Notes under the pieces: model-generated
The model's database searches: none
The model's input: only the letters and a program-made list of their open reading frames with translations
What the model was told of the DNA's origin: nothing
Shown here: one piece after another, positions 23,952-33,741 of the stretch
Layout: each line of letters begins with the position of its first letter
Numbering within the stretch: the first letter of the stretch is position 1
Translations under genes and position numbers: made by a program
DNA from: Cyanomargarita calcarea GSE-NOS-MK-12-04C
GTDB lineage: Bacteria; Cyanobacteriota; Cyanobacteriia; Cyanobacteriales; Nostocaceae
Length of the DNA: 64,000 nucleotides
Direction of reading: 5' to 3'
Assembly: GCA_019359595.1 (NCBI GenBank)
Contig: JAHHGZ010000025.1
Coordinates: 55,223-119,222, forward strand

Positions 23952-25310
23952 TTAGTTGGCGAATTCTGCTCGCAACTGACTCACAACTCGATCCAATCCT
24001 ACTGAATGCGCTGCTTTGAAAAGAATGCGATCGCCTGCTTGGACAAATGTCAAAAGACGTTTAACCAAATCTGCATGAGTGGCAAAACATTCGTAGGGAA
24101 TTCCTTCGGCACTTGTGGCAATGGTTTCGGCATCTTGTCCGTCAACCAAAACCAGCAAAGCATCTAAATTCAAGTGCCGCACAGTTTCCCCAATTCGCTG
24201 ATGTAACTGGTGCGATCGCTCTCCCAATTCTTTCATGGCACCTAACACGGCAATCCTGCGTTTTCCTGGAGTATCTGCCAACAAGTTTAGTGCAGCTACC
24301 ATAGCTTCTGGTGCAGCATTATAAGTCTCATCTAAGATTAGCACATCATTCGGTAAGGCAAAACGCTGCGATCGCCCAGATGGCATATCGATAGCGACAC
24401 CAGATTTCAAGCTTGCCCAATCTATTCCCAAAACCTGTGCCACCGCCAAAGCCGCCATAAAATTAGTTGCATTGTGACGACCGGGCAGAGGTAGGGGTAA
24501 CTGCATCCCTGCAACTTGTAAAGTTTCGTTGTCAGTCATCTTACCTTGGATATCACCCCCAGAAAAGCCGTAAGTCAAAACCTTACCTTGCCAAACTTTT
24601 GCCGCTGTTTCCAGTAGTAGGGGGTTATCGTGATTCAGAATTGCCACGCTGTTCGCCGACATTTTGGCTAACAATTCACATTTAGCTTGAGCGATCGCTT
24701 CTTCAGTTCCCAACAATTCAATATGAGCCGTTCCTACATTGGTAATTACAGCAATCGTTGGACAGACTATTTCGGTAAGTTCAGCGATTTGTCCCTGACC
24801 ACGCATCGCCATTTCAATTACGGCGTAATCATGCTCAACACCCAACTCCAGGAGAGTTTTCGGAACACCAATTTCGTTATTGAAGTTAGCATAAGTTTTG
24901 TGAACTCGTCCCTTAATTCCCAAAACAGCCGAAATTAGTTCCTTGGTTGTGGTTTTACCCACAGAACCTGTTACCCCAATTACCGGAATATCAAAGCGAT
25001 CGCGCCACCATCTGGCAATTTTTTGATATGCCTCTAGGGTGTTATTTACCTGCAAAACCGGGAATTGTGGATTTTCGTACTTAAAATCCACAATTGCTGC
25101 AATTGCACCAAGGGCGATCGCCTGTTCGATAAACTTATGTCCATCAAACTTTTCGCCACGTAAAGCCACAAACACTTCATTCGGTTTGAGTATACGAGTA
25201 TCTGTTTGCACCCCAATACTCAAAAAATTTGCTAATTCCGCTTCCGATAAATTAACTCTTTTGGCACAAATAACTTCAGCAAGTTGGCTGAGAGTGGCTG
25301 AACAAGGCAT
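23952..25310 (-). CDS. murF: UDP-N-acetylmuramoyl-tripeptide--D-alanyl-D-alanine ligase
   Basis: 452 residues from the ATG at 25310 (the frame is open to a TTG at 25334). MurF adds D-Ala-D-Ala to UDP-MurNAc-tripeptide in the cytoplasm, the last soluble step of peptidoglycan precursor synthesis. The N-terminal domain ends with PNEVFVALRGEKFDGHKFIE. The central ATPase domain has GVTGSVGKTTTKELI and later YAVIEMAMRGQGQIAELTEI and ITNVGTAHIELLGT. The C-terminal ligase domain has LILDETYNAAPEAMVAALNL and VLGAMKELGERS. All are diagnostic. Length fits the family (about 450). It is monocistronic here, not in a dcw cluster, as is usual in cyanobacteria. Confidence 0.95.
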   Translation of the reverse strand: MPCSATLSQLAEVICAKRVNLSEAELANFLSIGVQTDTRILKPNEVFVALRGEKFDGHKFIEQAIALGAIAAIVDFKYENPQFPVLQVNNTLEAYQKIARWWRDRFDIPVIGVTGSVGKTTTKELISAVLGIKGRVHKTYANFNNEIGVPKTLLELGVEHDYAVIEMAMRGQGQIAELTEIVCPTIAVITNVGTAHIELLGTEEAIAQAKCELLAKMSANSVAILNHDNPLLLETAAKVWQGKVLTYGFSGGDIQGKMTDNETLQVAGMQLPLPLPGRHNATNFMAALAVAQVLGIDWASLKSGVAIDMPSGRSQRFALPNDVLILDETYNAAPEAMVAALNLLADTPGKRRIAVLGAMKELGERSHQLHQRIGETVRHLNLDALLVLVDGQDAETIATSAEGIPYECFATHADLVKRLLTFVQAGDRILFKAAHSVGLDRVVSQLRAEFAN

Positions 25311-25728
25311 AGTACTAGGCTTTTTCAATTGCAAAATATGTGCTTCTTAAATTTCGGTAGTAACCGATCTTATGGAAGTACGGTGAGGATAAAAGTCCTT
25401 AAATCCTATACCAATGAAGCACAATACAGAAGTACTGGAGTTAACATTTTTACATATCGTCGTCAAAGAACTGTAACAATAAGGTAAACATAATGCCAAA
25501 TAAAGTATTTACAGATTTTCATAACTAAGCTCCTACCAGCCACGGATTTACAATCCCTGACGATTCGCCAAAGTCCTTTTTTCGCCCTTGGCGTTCCCGT
25601 AGGATAGAGGAATATGAGACATTTATTACGTATAATTAATCACTATACTTATAAACTCAAGTTATGAGTGAGGGAAAGAATTAATTTTTTCCCTTAACCC
25701 CTTAACCTTTCCCAGCAGTCTCCTCTTC
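25311..25728. other. Intergenic region upstream of murF
   Basis: About 400 bases holding the murF promoter side and the 3' side of the TerB-like gene. A short 'cttggcgttcccgtagg' stretch near 25590 belongs to dispersed small repeats. I see no RNA gene. Confidence 0.5.
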
Positions 25729-26175
25729 TCATCCCCGATTTTTAATCAACATCACTTCTACAATTTGTGTGGCAATATCGCTAGAAATACTCAAAGAATA
25801 ATACAAATCGTTTAAAAATTCTTTCTCTTCTTGAGTTACCACACCATCGGCTAAAACTAGATCCGTAGCTACCGCAAAAGCCGCTTCCCGTAAGTCTTGT
25901 GATAAAGATTCTTTAGCTATATTAAACAAATTATCAATGCCATCCCGTTTGAGGATGCCCAGGAGTCTATCAAACATCCTGTTCATCACATCGTTGGGAT
26001 AACTTCTAAAAAGCTTCATGCGAGACAGCGCAGACAAAATCCTACTGGCTTCCTCATCTGAAAGATTACCATCTGATGCTGTTGCAGCTAGAGTAATGGC
26101 AGCAAAAGCTTCCGCCGGACTGAGTGCATCTTGCACTTGACTTTGGGTGGCGAACACCTTATCGAATAAACCCAT
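25729..26175 (-). CDS. TerB-like (tellurite resistance TerB family) protein
   Basis: 148 residues from the ATG at 26175, chosen because aggag lies 8 bases upstream and the family begins MGLFDKVF; the frame is open further upstream but that part is unlike the family. The fold is all-helical. The acidic motifs ATASDGNLSDEEASRILSAL and TDLVLADGVVTQEEKEFLND, each with a D-G-x-x-x-x-E-E pattern, are the TerB signature thought to bind metal ions. Cyanobacterial versions of this length are common; a role in stress response is assumed from the family but not shown. No ter operon surrounds it. Confidence 0.88.
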   Translation of the reverse strand: MGLFDKVFATQSQVQDALSPAEAFAAITLAATASDGNLSDEEASRILSALSRMKLFRSYPNDVMNRMFDRLLGILKRDGIDNLFNIAKESLSQDLREAAFAVATDLVLADGVVTQEEKEFLNDLYYSLSISSDIATQIVEVMLIKNRG

Positions 26176-26355
26176 TATAGTTTTCTCCTGTATTTGCGTC
26201 TCAAGTGTGTTACAACCACCTGTATTTACGTAAACTACAGGTATTTTATGCAACCGCTTGAAACTGTCATGCTTAGTGTTCCCAGGATTTGTCGCCATCG
26301 AACACTTAGACTAAATGGTTATCGATAATAAGTGAACTTTTCGCCTTGAAATTTC

Positions 26356-26490
26356 CTATTCTCCGGTTTTTTCCATTGTTTCGATAACTGCCAAGCCGAT
26401 TCCAGAAGCTGCAATTACCAGTACAACAGATAACAAGTAGGCATTGGTAAGCATCCGTAGGGCGTCGCAAAAAAAGATGTAGGTAGTCAT
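26356..26490 (-). CDS. Possible small single-helix membrane protein (44 residues)
   Basis: The frame from the ATG at 26490 reads MTTYIFFCDALRMLTNAYLL, then a hydrophobic helix SVVLVIAASGIGLAVIE and a polar end TMEKTGE before the stop at 26356-26358. An aaagg stretch about 10 bases upstream could be a ribosome-binding site. The shape (one helix, short charged tail) is that of small thylakoid or cytoplasmic membrane subunits, but I do not recognise it as any photosystem, cytochrome b6f or NDH subunit. It is on the same strand as, and upstream of, the TerB-like gene. It may be real or chance. Confidence 0.4.
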   Translation of the reverse strand: MTTYIFFCDALRMLTNAYLLSVVLVIAASGIGLAVIETMEKTGE

Positions 26491-26767
26491 AACTTAACCT
26501 TTACAAACTTTTGGGGTGCTAGTACTCTTTATGTCTCCACACCACAATTGGTGTTTTCCGTTTTAGATTTCACTAGCAATTGCATCTTAACAAAACTTTA
26601 GGTCCTTGATCGCAGTCCTTAGACTTTTATTTTTAAAGTAATGGTGAATTTTATGGCGATTTTGTAAAATAAAATCGCCTGCTTTGAAGGTTTATGGAAT
26701 ATTCCATCACCCCATTACGCATGAGACTGCTATTAATTTTGTTAACTTAGTTACATATATATGAACA

Positions 26768-27304
26768 ATGAAACCAGATTTATTACAGGTAAAAATATTC
26801 TCAAACCGTTTGATACTAAGGACTATAGCGCTAGAGTTCCAAGAAGATATCTTTAGAGAATTTACGGGAAAAATTACTACTTATATGTTTCCTCGTTCTC
26901 CGGAAAATATTTCGGACACAAAATTATTTATTACTGAATCTTTAAAAAATATGATTCAAGGGGACGAAATTATTCTGGTGATTTTAGAGAAAAAGTCCCA
27001 GGAATTTTTAGGATGTACTGGAATACACAAACTTAACAGTGATTCTCCAGAAATTGGTATTTGGCTAAAAAAATCAGCACATGGTAATGGCTATGGCTTA
27101 GAGACAGTTACCACCCTAAAAGAATGGGCAGAGGAAAACTTAGATTACCAGTATCTTATTTATCCTGTCGATATCGCAAATATCCCTAGTCGCCGAATTC
27201 CAGAAAGGCTTGGTGGAGAGAGCTTCAGAGAATATGACAAAACAAATTTGAGTGGGAGAGTTTTACATTTGCTGGAGTATAGAATCCCAAAAAAATTAAA
27301 TTAA
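26768..27304 (+). CDS. GNAT family acetyltransferase (RimJ/RimL-like)
   Basis: 178 residues. The fold begins FSNRLILRTIALEFQEDIFR, continues with EFLGCTGIHKL (beta4) and the acetyl-CoA-binding region GIWLKKSAHGNGYGLETVTT, where the usual Q/R-x-x-G-x-G/A reads H-G-N-G-Y-G, then IANIPSRRIPERLGGES-type residues of the last helix. It probably transfers an acetyl group from acetyl-CoA to an amine; members of this subgroup acetylate ribosomal proteins, small molecules or antibiotics. No substrate clue exists in the neighbourhood. It is convergent with the deacetylase-like gene that follows, with 28 bases between. Confidence 0.85.
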   Translation: MKPDLLQVKIFSNRLILRTIALEFQEDIFREFTGKITTYMFPRSPENISDTKLFITESLKNMIQGDEIILVILEKKSQEFLGCTGIHKLNSDSPEIGIWLKKSAHGNGYGLETVTTLKEWAEENLDYQYLIYPVDIANIPSRRIPERLGGESFREYDKTNLSGRVLHLLEYRIPKKLN

Positions 27305-27332
27305 GTCCAAAACACAGAGCCTCGGCGGTACT

Positions 27333-28250
27333 CTAAACTAAGCAGCGTCCAATTGTGGTTACAACAGATTGAGAAAGTGTTAGTAGATCGTAGCCACCTT
27401 CTAAACCAAACAAAATTTTAGGAGTTATCCCCAAGCAATAATCGGTAAATAAGCCAAAATCATGGGGTTGTAAATTAATACTTGCTAAAGGGTCGGAGGC
27501 ATTCCCGTCATAACCCGCACTTATTATCAGTAAATCTGGTTGAAATTCAGATAAGAAAGGCACTACTTTACTTTCAAATACTGACTGATATATTTCTCCG
27601 CTACTACCAGGTGGAAAGGTTAAATTTAGCACGTTGTTATGAAAGCCTTTTTCTGAAGCTTTGCCTGTACCTGGGTAGGAGGGGTACTGATGTAAGGAAC
27701 AGTAAACAATTTGTGGGTTAGTTTCCACGATCGCTTGAGTTCCATTCCCATGATGCACGTCCCAATCTAGAATGGCAACGCGGTTAATCCCTGGTTGTTG
27801 TAAAGCATAGAGTGAAGCGATCGCGGCATTAGAAAATAAGCAAAAGCCCATCCCAGCATCGCTTTCGGCGTGGTGTCCAGGTGGACGTGCCAGCACAAAA
27901 GCTGGTTTTTTCGTCTCCATAACCACATCAACTCCATCCATCCATGCACCTACTGCCAGCAATGCTACATCATAGCTCCGTGGTGATACAGGTGTGTCTC
28001 CATCCAAATAACCGCCGCCAGTCAAAGCTATATTCCGGATTTTTTGAATATACCTTTGGCTATGTGCCTGTTTGATTTGTGACATTGCGTCACGCTTTTC
28101 TACTAGTGTGGGCGATCGCCATTCGATTTGTTCAGCAAAACTAGCTGATTTCAAAGCTGAGACGATGGCACTCAAGCGTTCTGGTTTCTCTGGGTGGAGA
28201 GTTCCAGTTTTGTGATCCAGAAACTCATCGGAATAAATAACCGGCAACAT
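27333..28250 (-). CDS. Histone deacetylase/AcuC family protein
   Basis: 305 residues. The family's zinc enzymes hydrolyse acetylated lysines or acetylated polyamines. Visible active-site segments: start SDEFLDHKTGTLHPEKPERL, ARPPGHHAESDAGMGFCLF with the His-His pair, ILDWDVHHGNGTQAIV with the Asp-x-His zinc ligands, LIISAGYDGNASDPLA with the third ligand region, and FGLEGGYDLLTL near the end with the catalytic tyrosine. All key residues are present, so it should be active. Bacterial members act in the cytoplasm on acetyl-CoA synthetase, acetylpolyamines or unknown substrates. It is convergent with the acetyltransferase gene at 26768-27304, which may be coincidence. Confidence 0.92.
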   Translation of the reverse strand: MLPVIYSDEFLDHKTGTLHPEKPERLSAIVSALKSASFAEQIEWRSPTLVEKRDAMSQIKQAHSQRYIQKIRNIALTGGGYLDGDTPVSPRSYDVALLAVGAWMDGVDVVMETKKPAFVLARPPGHHAESDAGMGFCLFSNAAIASLYALQQPGINRVAILDWDVHHGNGTQAIVETNPQIVYCSLHQYPSYPGTGKASEKGFHNNVLNLTFPPGSSGEIYQSVFESKVVPFLSEFQPDLLIISAGYDGNASDPLASINLQPHDFGLFTDYCLGITPKILFGLEGGYDLLTLSQSVVTTIGRCLV

Positions 28251-28404
28251 AAGGCGAAGGTTGGCAGCAAAATACTGATTTAAATTGTATACTGATGACT
28301 CTGGTTTTAGGGGTTAGAGGTCAGGGGTTAGGGATAGAAAACTAGGAGCTTACTCTCCCGTTTCCCCTACTACTCCCTACTCCCTAATAAGAAAAACCAG
28401 TCAG

Positions 28405-28596
28405 TTAATCGCTTGGTTCATCGAACATCTCTGGTACTAAAGCGTTGTTGTGCTTCAATTCCTCTGGGGAGAGATCCCGCATCACTTGATCTGTTGCCCG
28501 AGGATGTTTAATCTTGTCCAGCATCTCGGGACTTAATTGTACTGCCTCGCCTTCAAGATTGTTCTTTTCGGGTTGGTTGTTCTTTTTCTGATTCAT
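28405..28596 (-). CDS. Small hydrophilic cyanobacterial protein, unknown function
   Basis: 63 residues from the ATG at 28596; the frame is open to a TTG at 28611. It is strongly charged and without hydrophobic core (NQKKNNQPEKNNLEGEAVQL, then SPEMLDKIKHPRATDQVMRD and LSPEELKHNNALVPEMFDEP), so it is probably partly disordered. The regular acidic ending and good codon use favour a real gene; I have seen nothing that names it. It stands alone, upstream of gyrA on the opposite strand. Confidence 0.55.
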   Translation of the reverse strand: MNQKKNNQPEKNNLEGEAVQLSPEMLDKIKHPRATDQVMRDLSPEELKHNNALVPEMFDEPSD

Positions 28597-28991
28597 CGTG
28601 CTAAACCCCAAATCTTTACATAAAGCTTAAGAAATGCGATTGAGGATACACACTACCTTCGGGGTGAAATTTTGAATGAGGTTAGGAAAGAGGTTTAATT
28701 CTTCCCCCTTTACCTATGCTCTAATATGAGAAAATTTAGTACTTTTTATACCGCAAACTCACATAATATATGCGTCTAAAATAGCAATAGGATTTGTGAT
28801 GTTAGGTTTTGAATTTGTAATTTATAGTTTGCAATTTCTTATCGTTCAGGCTCCTTCTCTCGCGGCAAAAAAAGGCTATGTGTGGTAAGATTGTATCAAA
28901 ATATGGCAATTATTCAAGATTAATTTGGAATAATTTCTCTTTTATTTCATTTTAACTGCTAGAATCACTGATTTTTGGAGTTTTTTAGTCT
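28597..28991. other. Intergenic region upstream of gyrA
   Basis: 395 AT-rich bases divergent between the small protein gene and gyrA; it should hold both promoters. No obvious repeat, operator or RNA structure was found. Confidence 0.5.
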
Positions 28992-31601
28992 ATGACAACC
29001 TCCCAGGAGAGGATTATCCCCACGGATCTGCGGAATGAGATGTCCAGGTCTTACCTGGAATACGCGATGAGCGTGATAGTGGGTCGGGCGCTGCCAGATG
29101 CTAGGGATGGTCTGAAACCTGTGCATCGTCGTATATTGTATGCCATGCACGAGTTGGGGTTGACCGCAGACCGCCCATTTAAAAAATGCGCCCGTGTGGT
29201 TGGGGAAGTGCTGGGAAAATACCACCCCCACGGCGATACGGCAGTATATGATGCCTTGGTTCGGATGGCGCAGGATTTTTCCATGCGATCGCCTTTAATC
29301 AACGGACATGGTAACTTTGGTTCGGTAGACAACGACCCGCCAGCGGCAATGCGATACACAGAATGCCGCTTGCAATCATTAACGAGCGCGGCATTGTTGC
29401 AAGATATCGAATCGGAAACCGTAGACTTTACCGACAACTTTGACGGTTCCCAGCAAGAACCGACAGTTATGCCGGCGCGGATTCCCCAGTTATTGCTAAA
29501 CGGCTCATCTGGGATTGCCGTAGGCATGGCAACCAACATTCCGCCGCATAACTTGGGTGAATTGATTGATGGGGCAGTGGCACTGATTCACAACCCAGAA
29601 ATCACCGATATGCAGTTAATGCAGTATATTCACGGTCCAGATTTCCCTACAGGAGCGCAAATTCTGGGGACTGTAGGGATTAAAGAAGCCTACGCCACCG
29701 GACGCGGTTCGATTACGATGCGCGGGGTCGCGAATATCGAAACCGTGGAACAGCGGGGACGACCAGATAGAGAAGCAATTATTATTACCGAATTGCCCTA
29801 TCAAACCAACAAAGCAGCGCTAATTGAAAGAATCGCCGAAATGGTGAACGAAAAGCGCCTAGAAGGAATTGCAGATATTCGGGACGAAAGCGATCGCGAC
29901 GGGATGCGAATCGTAATCGAACTCAAGCGCGATGCCTATCCCCGCGTTGTTTTAAACAACCTCTACAAGCAAACACCACTGCAAGCCAACTTCGGCGCGA
30001 ATATGCTGGCGTTGGTGAATGGGGAACCCCAAATCCTCACCCTGAAGCAGTTCTTGCAAGTATTTCTAGATTTTCGAGTCGAATGCATCAACAGACGGAC
30101 GCGGTATGAACTGCGGAAAGCCCAGGAACGGGACCACATCCTGCAAGGGTTATTAATTGCCCTGTCGCACTTAGACACGATTATCAGCTTGATTCGTCAT
30201 GCACCCGATGCACCCACAGCAAAAGGCGAGTTGATTGCAAGCTATGGTTTGTCGGAAGTGCAAGCAGATGCAATTTTACAGATGCAACTGCGCCGGTTGA
30301 CAGCCTTAGAAGCCGACAAAATTCATCACGAACACGAGGATTTACAAACTCAGATAGCCGACTTGGAGGATATTTTGGCACGCCGAGAGCGGGTGCTAGA
30401 AATCATTGAAACAGAAATTACCCAAATTAAAACTAGCCACTCCACACCCCGACGCACGGTAATTTGCATCGGAGAAGGAGAATTAGACGACCTTGATTTA
30501 ATTGCTAACGAAAAAGCAATAATTCTGCTAACACAGCAAGGTTACATCAAGCGGATGCCCGTCAACACTTTTGAAGCTCAAAGCCGTGCAACTAGAGGCA
30601 AAGCAGCCGCAAAGGTGAAAGACGATGACACCGTAGAGCATTTCTTGACATGTACAGACCATGACAGCATATTATTCTTTAGCGATCGCGGCGTCGTTTA
30701 CTGCCTGAGAGCCTATCAAATCCCGGTGAGTTCCCGCACCAGTCGCGGTACACCCATCGTCCAAATGTTGCCCATTCCCAAAGAGGAAAAAATCACCTCG
30801 ATTGTACCTGTCAGCGAGTTTAGCAGCGATGAATACCTGGTAATGCTCACCAAAGGCGGCAACATCAAGAAAACCGCACTGGAAGCATTTAGTCACATCC
30901 GTGCCAACGGCTTGATTGCTATTTCCCTAGAAGATGGAGATCAACTGCGCTGGGTAGGACGTGCCAGAGTCGAAGACAGCATAATAGTTGGTTCTCGTCA
31001 AGGCATGGCAATCCACTTTAGATGCACCCATGAACAATTGCGTCCTTTAGGTCGGGCGACTCGCGGAGTCAAATCCATGAAGCTGCGGAAAGGGGATGAA
31101 CTGGTGGGAATGGCAATTCTACCAGCTGCAATTCTTGACACTTTGGACACAGCTACAGAAGGCGAAATCGAAGAAATCGAAACCGAGGAAATTCTCGAAA
31201 CCACCGAGGAAATCATCGAAACCACTGAAGAAGAAACCAACAGCAGCCCAGGACCTTGGGTGTTGGTAATTACAATGGGAGGATATGGGAAGCGCGTCCC
31301 AGTTGGTCAATTCCGTCTGCAAAATCGTGCCGGTCAAGGTTTGATGGCAACTAAATTCAAAAATCGCAAAACCAAAGACAAACTAGCAACTCTGAAGATT
31401 GTCAACAGCGACGATGAAATTATGATGGTCACCAATCGCGGTATCATCATCCGACAGTCAACAAATGCAATTTCTATCCAATCGCGTTCTGCAACTGGCG
31501 TGCGAGTCCAGCGTTTGGATGAAGATGATGCAATTACCGGAATAGCGATCGTTCCTCCTGACACAGGTGATACAGGCGAAGTGCTTGAAGAGGTGGAATA
31601 G
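28992..31601 (+). CDS. gyrA: DNA gyrase subunit A
   Basis: 869 residues. GyrA cuts and rejoins DNA in the A2B2 gyrase that introduces negative supercoils. The N-terminal winged-helix region contains [37 protein letters not shown] and the catalytic tyrosine Y122 in AMRYTECRL, numbered as in E. coli. Position 83 is threonine (serine in E. coli), D87 is kept. The C-terminal part shows the beta-pinwheel repeats ([60 protein letters not shown]). Between blades there is an acidic glutamate-rich insert at about 715-748 ([20 protein letters not shown]). A conventional GyrA-box is less evident than in enterobacteria, as usual in cyanobacteria. ParE toxin encoded upstream targets gyrase in other bacteria. 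Confidence 0.93.
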   Translation: MTTSQERIIPTDLRNEMSRSYLEYAMSVIVGRALPDARDGLKPVHRRILYAMHELGLTADRPFKKCARVVGEVLGKYHPHGDTAVYDALVRMAQDFSMRSPLINGHGNFGSVDNDPPAAMRYTECRLQSLTSAALLQDIESETVDFTDNFDGSQQEPTVMPARIPQLLLNGSSGIAVGMATNIPPHNLGELIDGAVALIHNPEITDMQLMQYIHGPDFPTGAQILGTVGIKEAYATGRGSITMRGVANIETVEQRGRPDREAIIITELPYQTNKAALIERIAEMVNEKRLEGIADIRDESDRDGMRIVIELKRDAYPRVVLNNLYKQTPLQANFGANMLALVNGEPQILTLKQFLQVFLDFRVECINRRTRYELRKAQERDHILQGLLIALSHLDTIISLIRHAPDAPTAKGELIASYGLSEVQADAILQMQLRRLTALEADKIHHEHEDLQTQIADLEDILARRERVLEIIETEITQIKTSHSTPRRTVICIGEGELDDLDLIANEKAIILLTQQGYIKRMPVNTFEAQSRATRGKAAAKVKDDDTVEHFLTCTDHDSILFFSDRGVVYCLRAYQIPVSSRTSRGTPIVQMLPIPKEEKITSIVPVSEFSSDEYLVMLTKGGNIKKTALEAFSHIRANGLIAISLEDGDQLRWVGRARVEDSIIVGSRQGMAIHFRCTHEQLRPLGRATRGVKSMKLRKGDELVGMAILPAAILDTLDTATEGEIEEIETEEILETTEEIIETTEEETNSSPGPWVLVITMGGYGKRVPVGQFRLQNRAGQGLMATKFKNRKTKDKLATLKIVNSDDEIMMVTNRGIIIRQSTNAISIQSRSATGVRVQRLDEDDAITGIAIVPPDTGDTGEVLEEVE

Positions 31602-31647
31602 AGTTAGGAGTTAGGAGTTAGGAGTTTGGAATTAGGAGTTATGAGTT
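31602..31647. repeat. Heptanucleotide tandem repeat (GAGTTAG type) between gyrA and lnt
   Basis: About six copies of the seven-base unit gagttag with minor changes start directly at the gyrA stop and fill almost the whole 54-base gap before the lnt ATG. Confidence 0.85.
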
Positions 31648-31655
31648 AAAAAAAT

Positions 31656-33293
31656 ATGAAGCGACTCGAAACTCTTGGTTCAAAACTCATAATTTGTTTC
31701 ATCAGTGGAGTTTTGATGGGGCTTACCGTGGCCCCTGTCGGCGCATGGTTTTTCGCCTGGTTTGCCCTAGCTCCCCTATGGGTATTCGTTGTCCAAGAAA
31801 ATCAAAAATTCTTTGTTTTCCCCTTTTCCTTTTTCCTTGGATCTTTATTCTGGGGTATCGGTTATCACGGTGTAGCCATATCCTGGATTACCGGCATTCA
31901 CCCTCTGACATGGATGGGCGTGCCTTGGTTAGCTAGTTTAGCGATCGCTGTTTTTTGCATAACATTCATTAGTCTCTGGGGAGCCGCATTAGTCACCACT
32001 TGGGCAATAGGAATGCGAGCAATTACCAGAAAAATGAGGGGACGACTCCCCCCTCTTACCCCCGTTCTCATTGGTACAGCCCTTTGGTGCGGTTTAGAAG
32101 GTTTTTGGAGTGCTGGGCCTCTGTGGTGGAGTTCTCTTTCTTACACCCAGAGTCCGGGCAATCTCGCAATTTTACACCTCGGTCAACTTTCGGGACCAAG
32201 TGCCGTTACATTTGCGATTGTGGCTGTAAATGGCTTAATTGCTGAAGGATGGATAAACCGCAAAGACGCAAAGAACGCGAAGAAAATTCCCTTTGCGTCT
32301 ACCCTACGGGAATGCCAAGGGCAAACGCGGTTCAATCATAAATATTTAGCGATCGCCACTGCATTATTCATCACTCTCCACCTGATTGGTTTTGGTTTAT
32401 ACAACCTTCCCCTCAACCAAACACCAAAAACAGCATTAAAAATTGGGATAATTCAGGGCAATGTCCCCAACCAAATTAAACTTTATCCAGAAGGTTTGCG
32501 CCGCGCTTTAGATGGTTACACTACTGGATATCTGACTCTAGTCGCTAAAGGTGTGCAAGCAGTATTAACACCAGAAGGAGCCTTACCTTTTTCCCAAAAC
32601 GCGATTAAGAGTAGTAGCCTAGTGGAAGCAGTGCGAGAAAAAGGCGTTGTTGCTTGGATTGGTGGCTTCGATCAACAGAAAAATAGCTATACAAATAGCT
32701 TGTTTACTTTCACATCCGATGGTGAAATTAAAAGCCGATACGGTAAAGCAAGAATGGTACCTATCGGAGAATATGTTCCCTTTGAAGAAATTTTAGGCGG
32801 CATCGTTCAGCGCTTATCTCCTCTCGACGAACACCAAGTTCCAGGAAATCCCAAACAATTATTTGATACACCTTTTGGACGCGCAATTGTTGGTATTTGT
32901 TACGAATCTGCTTTTGCGGAAGTGTTTCGCTATCAAGCTGCTGCGGGTGGGCAATTTATCCTGAGTCCTTCTAACGATGCCCATTTTAGCGAACCGATGC
33001 CAGCCCAGCACCACGCCCAAGATATCATGCGAGCGATTGAAACCGATCGATGGGTTGTGAGGGCAACGAATACAGGATATTCTGCTTTTGTAGATCCCCA
33101 CGGTAGAACTTTGTGGATATCTGGACATAATACTTACGAAACTCACGCCGAAACGATTTATAAAAGGCAAACCCGGACTTTATACGTCCGTTGGGGTGAT
33201 TGGTTGACGCCGTTGTTGTTAGGGTTAAGTATATTCCTATTTTGCTTTCATATCTTCTGGCAGAATGATGGCAACACCAATTATCGACAATAA
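31656..33293 (+). CDS. lnt: Apolipoprotein N-acyltransferase, with an in-frame repeat insertion
   Basis: 545 residues. Lnt adds the third acyl chain to lipoproteins at the periplasmic face of the cytoplasmic membrane. The N-terminal half has about six membrane helices (ICFISGVLMGLTVAPVGAWF and on). The nitrilase-like domain (about 260-515) holds the catalytic triad Glu307 (LTPEGALPF), Lys364 (RYGKARMVPIGEYVPF) and Cys415 (VGICYESAF). Residues 201-227 (about 32256-32336), in the loop before the last helix of the membrane part, are encoded by a dispersed 'cgcaaagacgcaaag' repeat with inverted ends (aaccgc/gcggtt) that is normally intergenic; the reading frame passes through it intact. It starts 54 bases after gyrA. 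Probably functional. Confidence 0.92.
   Translation: MKRLETLGSKLIICFISGVLMGLTVAPVGAWFFAWFALAPLWVFVVQENQKFFVFPFSFFLGSLFWGIGYHGVAISWITGIHPLTWMGVPWLASLAIAVFCITFISLWGAALVTTWAIGMRAITRKMRGRLPPLTPVLIGTALWCGLEGFWSAGPLWWSSLSYTQSPGNLAILHLGQLSGPSAVTFAIVAVNGLIAEGWINRKDAKNAKKIPFASTLRECQGQTRFNHKYLAIATALFITLHLIGFGLYNLPLNQTPKTALKIGIIQGNVPNQIKLYPEGLRRALDGYTTGYLTLVAKGVQAVLTPEGALPFSQNAIKSSSLVEAVREKGVVAWIGGFDQQKNSYTNSLFTFTSDGEIKSRYGKARMVPIGEYVPFEEILGGIVQRLSPLDEHQVPGNPKQLFDTPFGRAIVGICYESAFAEVFRYQAAAGGQFILSPSNDAHFSEPMPAQHHAQDIMRAIETDRWVVRATNTGYSAFVDPHGRTLWISGHNTYETHAETIYKRQTRTLYVRWGDWLTPLLLGLSIFLFCFHIFWQNDGNTNYRQ
32256..32336. repeat. Intragenic dispersed repeat within lnt
   Basis: The stretch begins aaccgcaaagacgcaaag and ends gcaaacgcggttca; the arms 'acgcaaag' and 'ctttgcgt' plus outer 'aaccgc'/'gcggtt' pair with each other. 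It also holds 'ctacgggaatgccaagggc', a small motif found in other palindromic repeats of this window (near 25590 and 60990). About 81 bases, a multiple of three. Confidence 0.7.
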
Positions 33294-33331
33294 AATTATA
33301 GTGTAGCTAAGTAATTTTTACATGAGGCTGT

Positions 33332-33670
33332 ATGGAAGAAGACTTACAACAAAGAAAGCTTTTCTCAGCGTTATGTCATGGAGCAATCTTTTTTAGCTCG
33401 ACATTTATATCTATAGGTATACCCATCGCCATTTTGTTTATTACTAACGACCCAGTTGTGAAAGAGAATGCGAAAGAATCATTAAATTTTCACATAAATC
33501 TTTACATTTACGCCGCAATTTTTGCATTATTAATTCTAGTAGCGATTGGTATTCCACTGTTAGTTTTACTAGCAATTCTTAGTTTCATCATGCCCATAAT
33601 TGCCATTATCTACGTTCTGAGCGAACCCAATCAGCCATTCCGTTACTCATTTATTTTTCGCTTTGTTTAA
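33332..33670 (+). CDS. DUF4870 family membrane protein
   Basis: 112 residues. A short polar N-terminus leads to LFSALCHGAIFFSSTFISIG, then ITNDPVVKENAKESLNFHIN, the most conserved DUF4870 block (K-E-N-A-K-E-x-x-N-F), followed by two long hydrophobic helices and a terminal IYVLSEPNQPFRYSFIFRF. In total three membrane helices are likely. DUF4870 proteins are widespread in bacteria and of unknown function; plastid Tic20 proteins have a similar layout. It lies 38 bases after lnt on the same strand and may share its transcript. Confidence 0.85.
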   Translation: MEEDLQQRKLFSALCHGAIFFSSTFISIGIPIAILFITNDPVVKENAKESLNFHINLYIYAAIFALLILVAIGIPLLVLLAILSFIMPIIAIIYVLSEPNQPFRYSFIFRFV

Positions 33671-33741
33671 ACGCTATTGTCAGCAACCCTCTGCGTCCCT
33701 CTGCGAAAACCTCTGCGTCCCTCTGCGTTTAAAATATTAAG

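Noticed and set aside
27333..28250. Acetyltransferase and deacetylase-like genes as a functional pair
   Set aside because: They are convergent rather than co-transcribed, and nothing shows a shared substrate.
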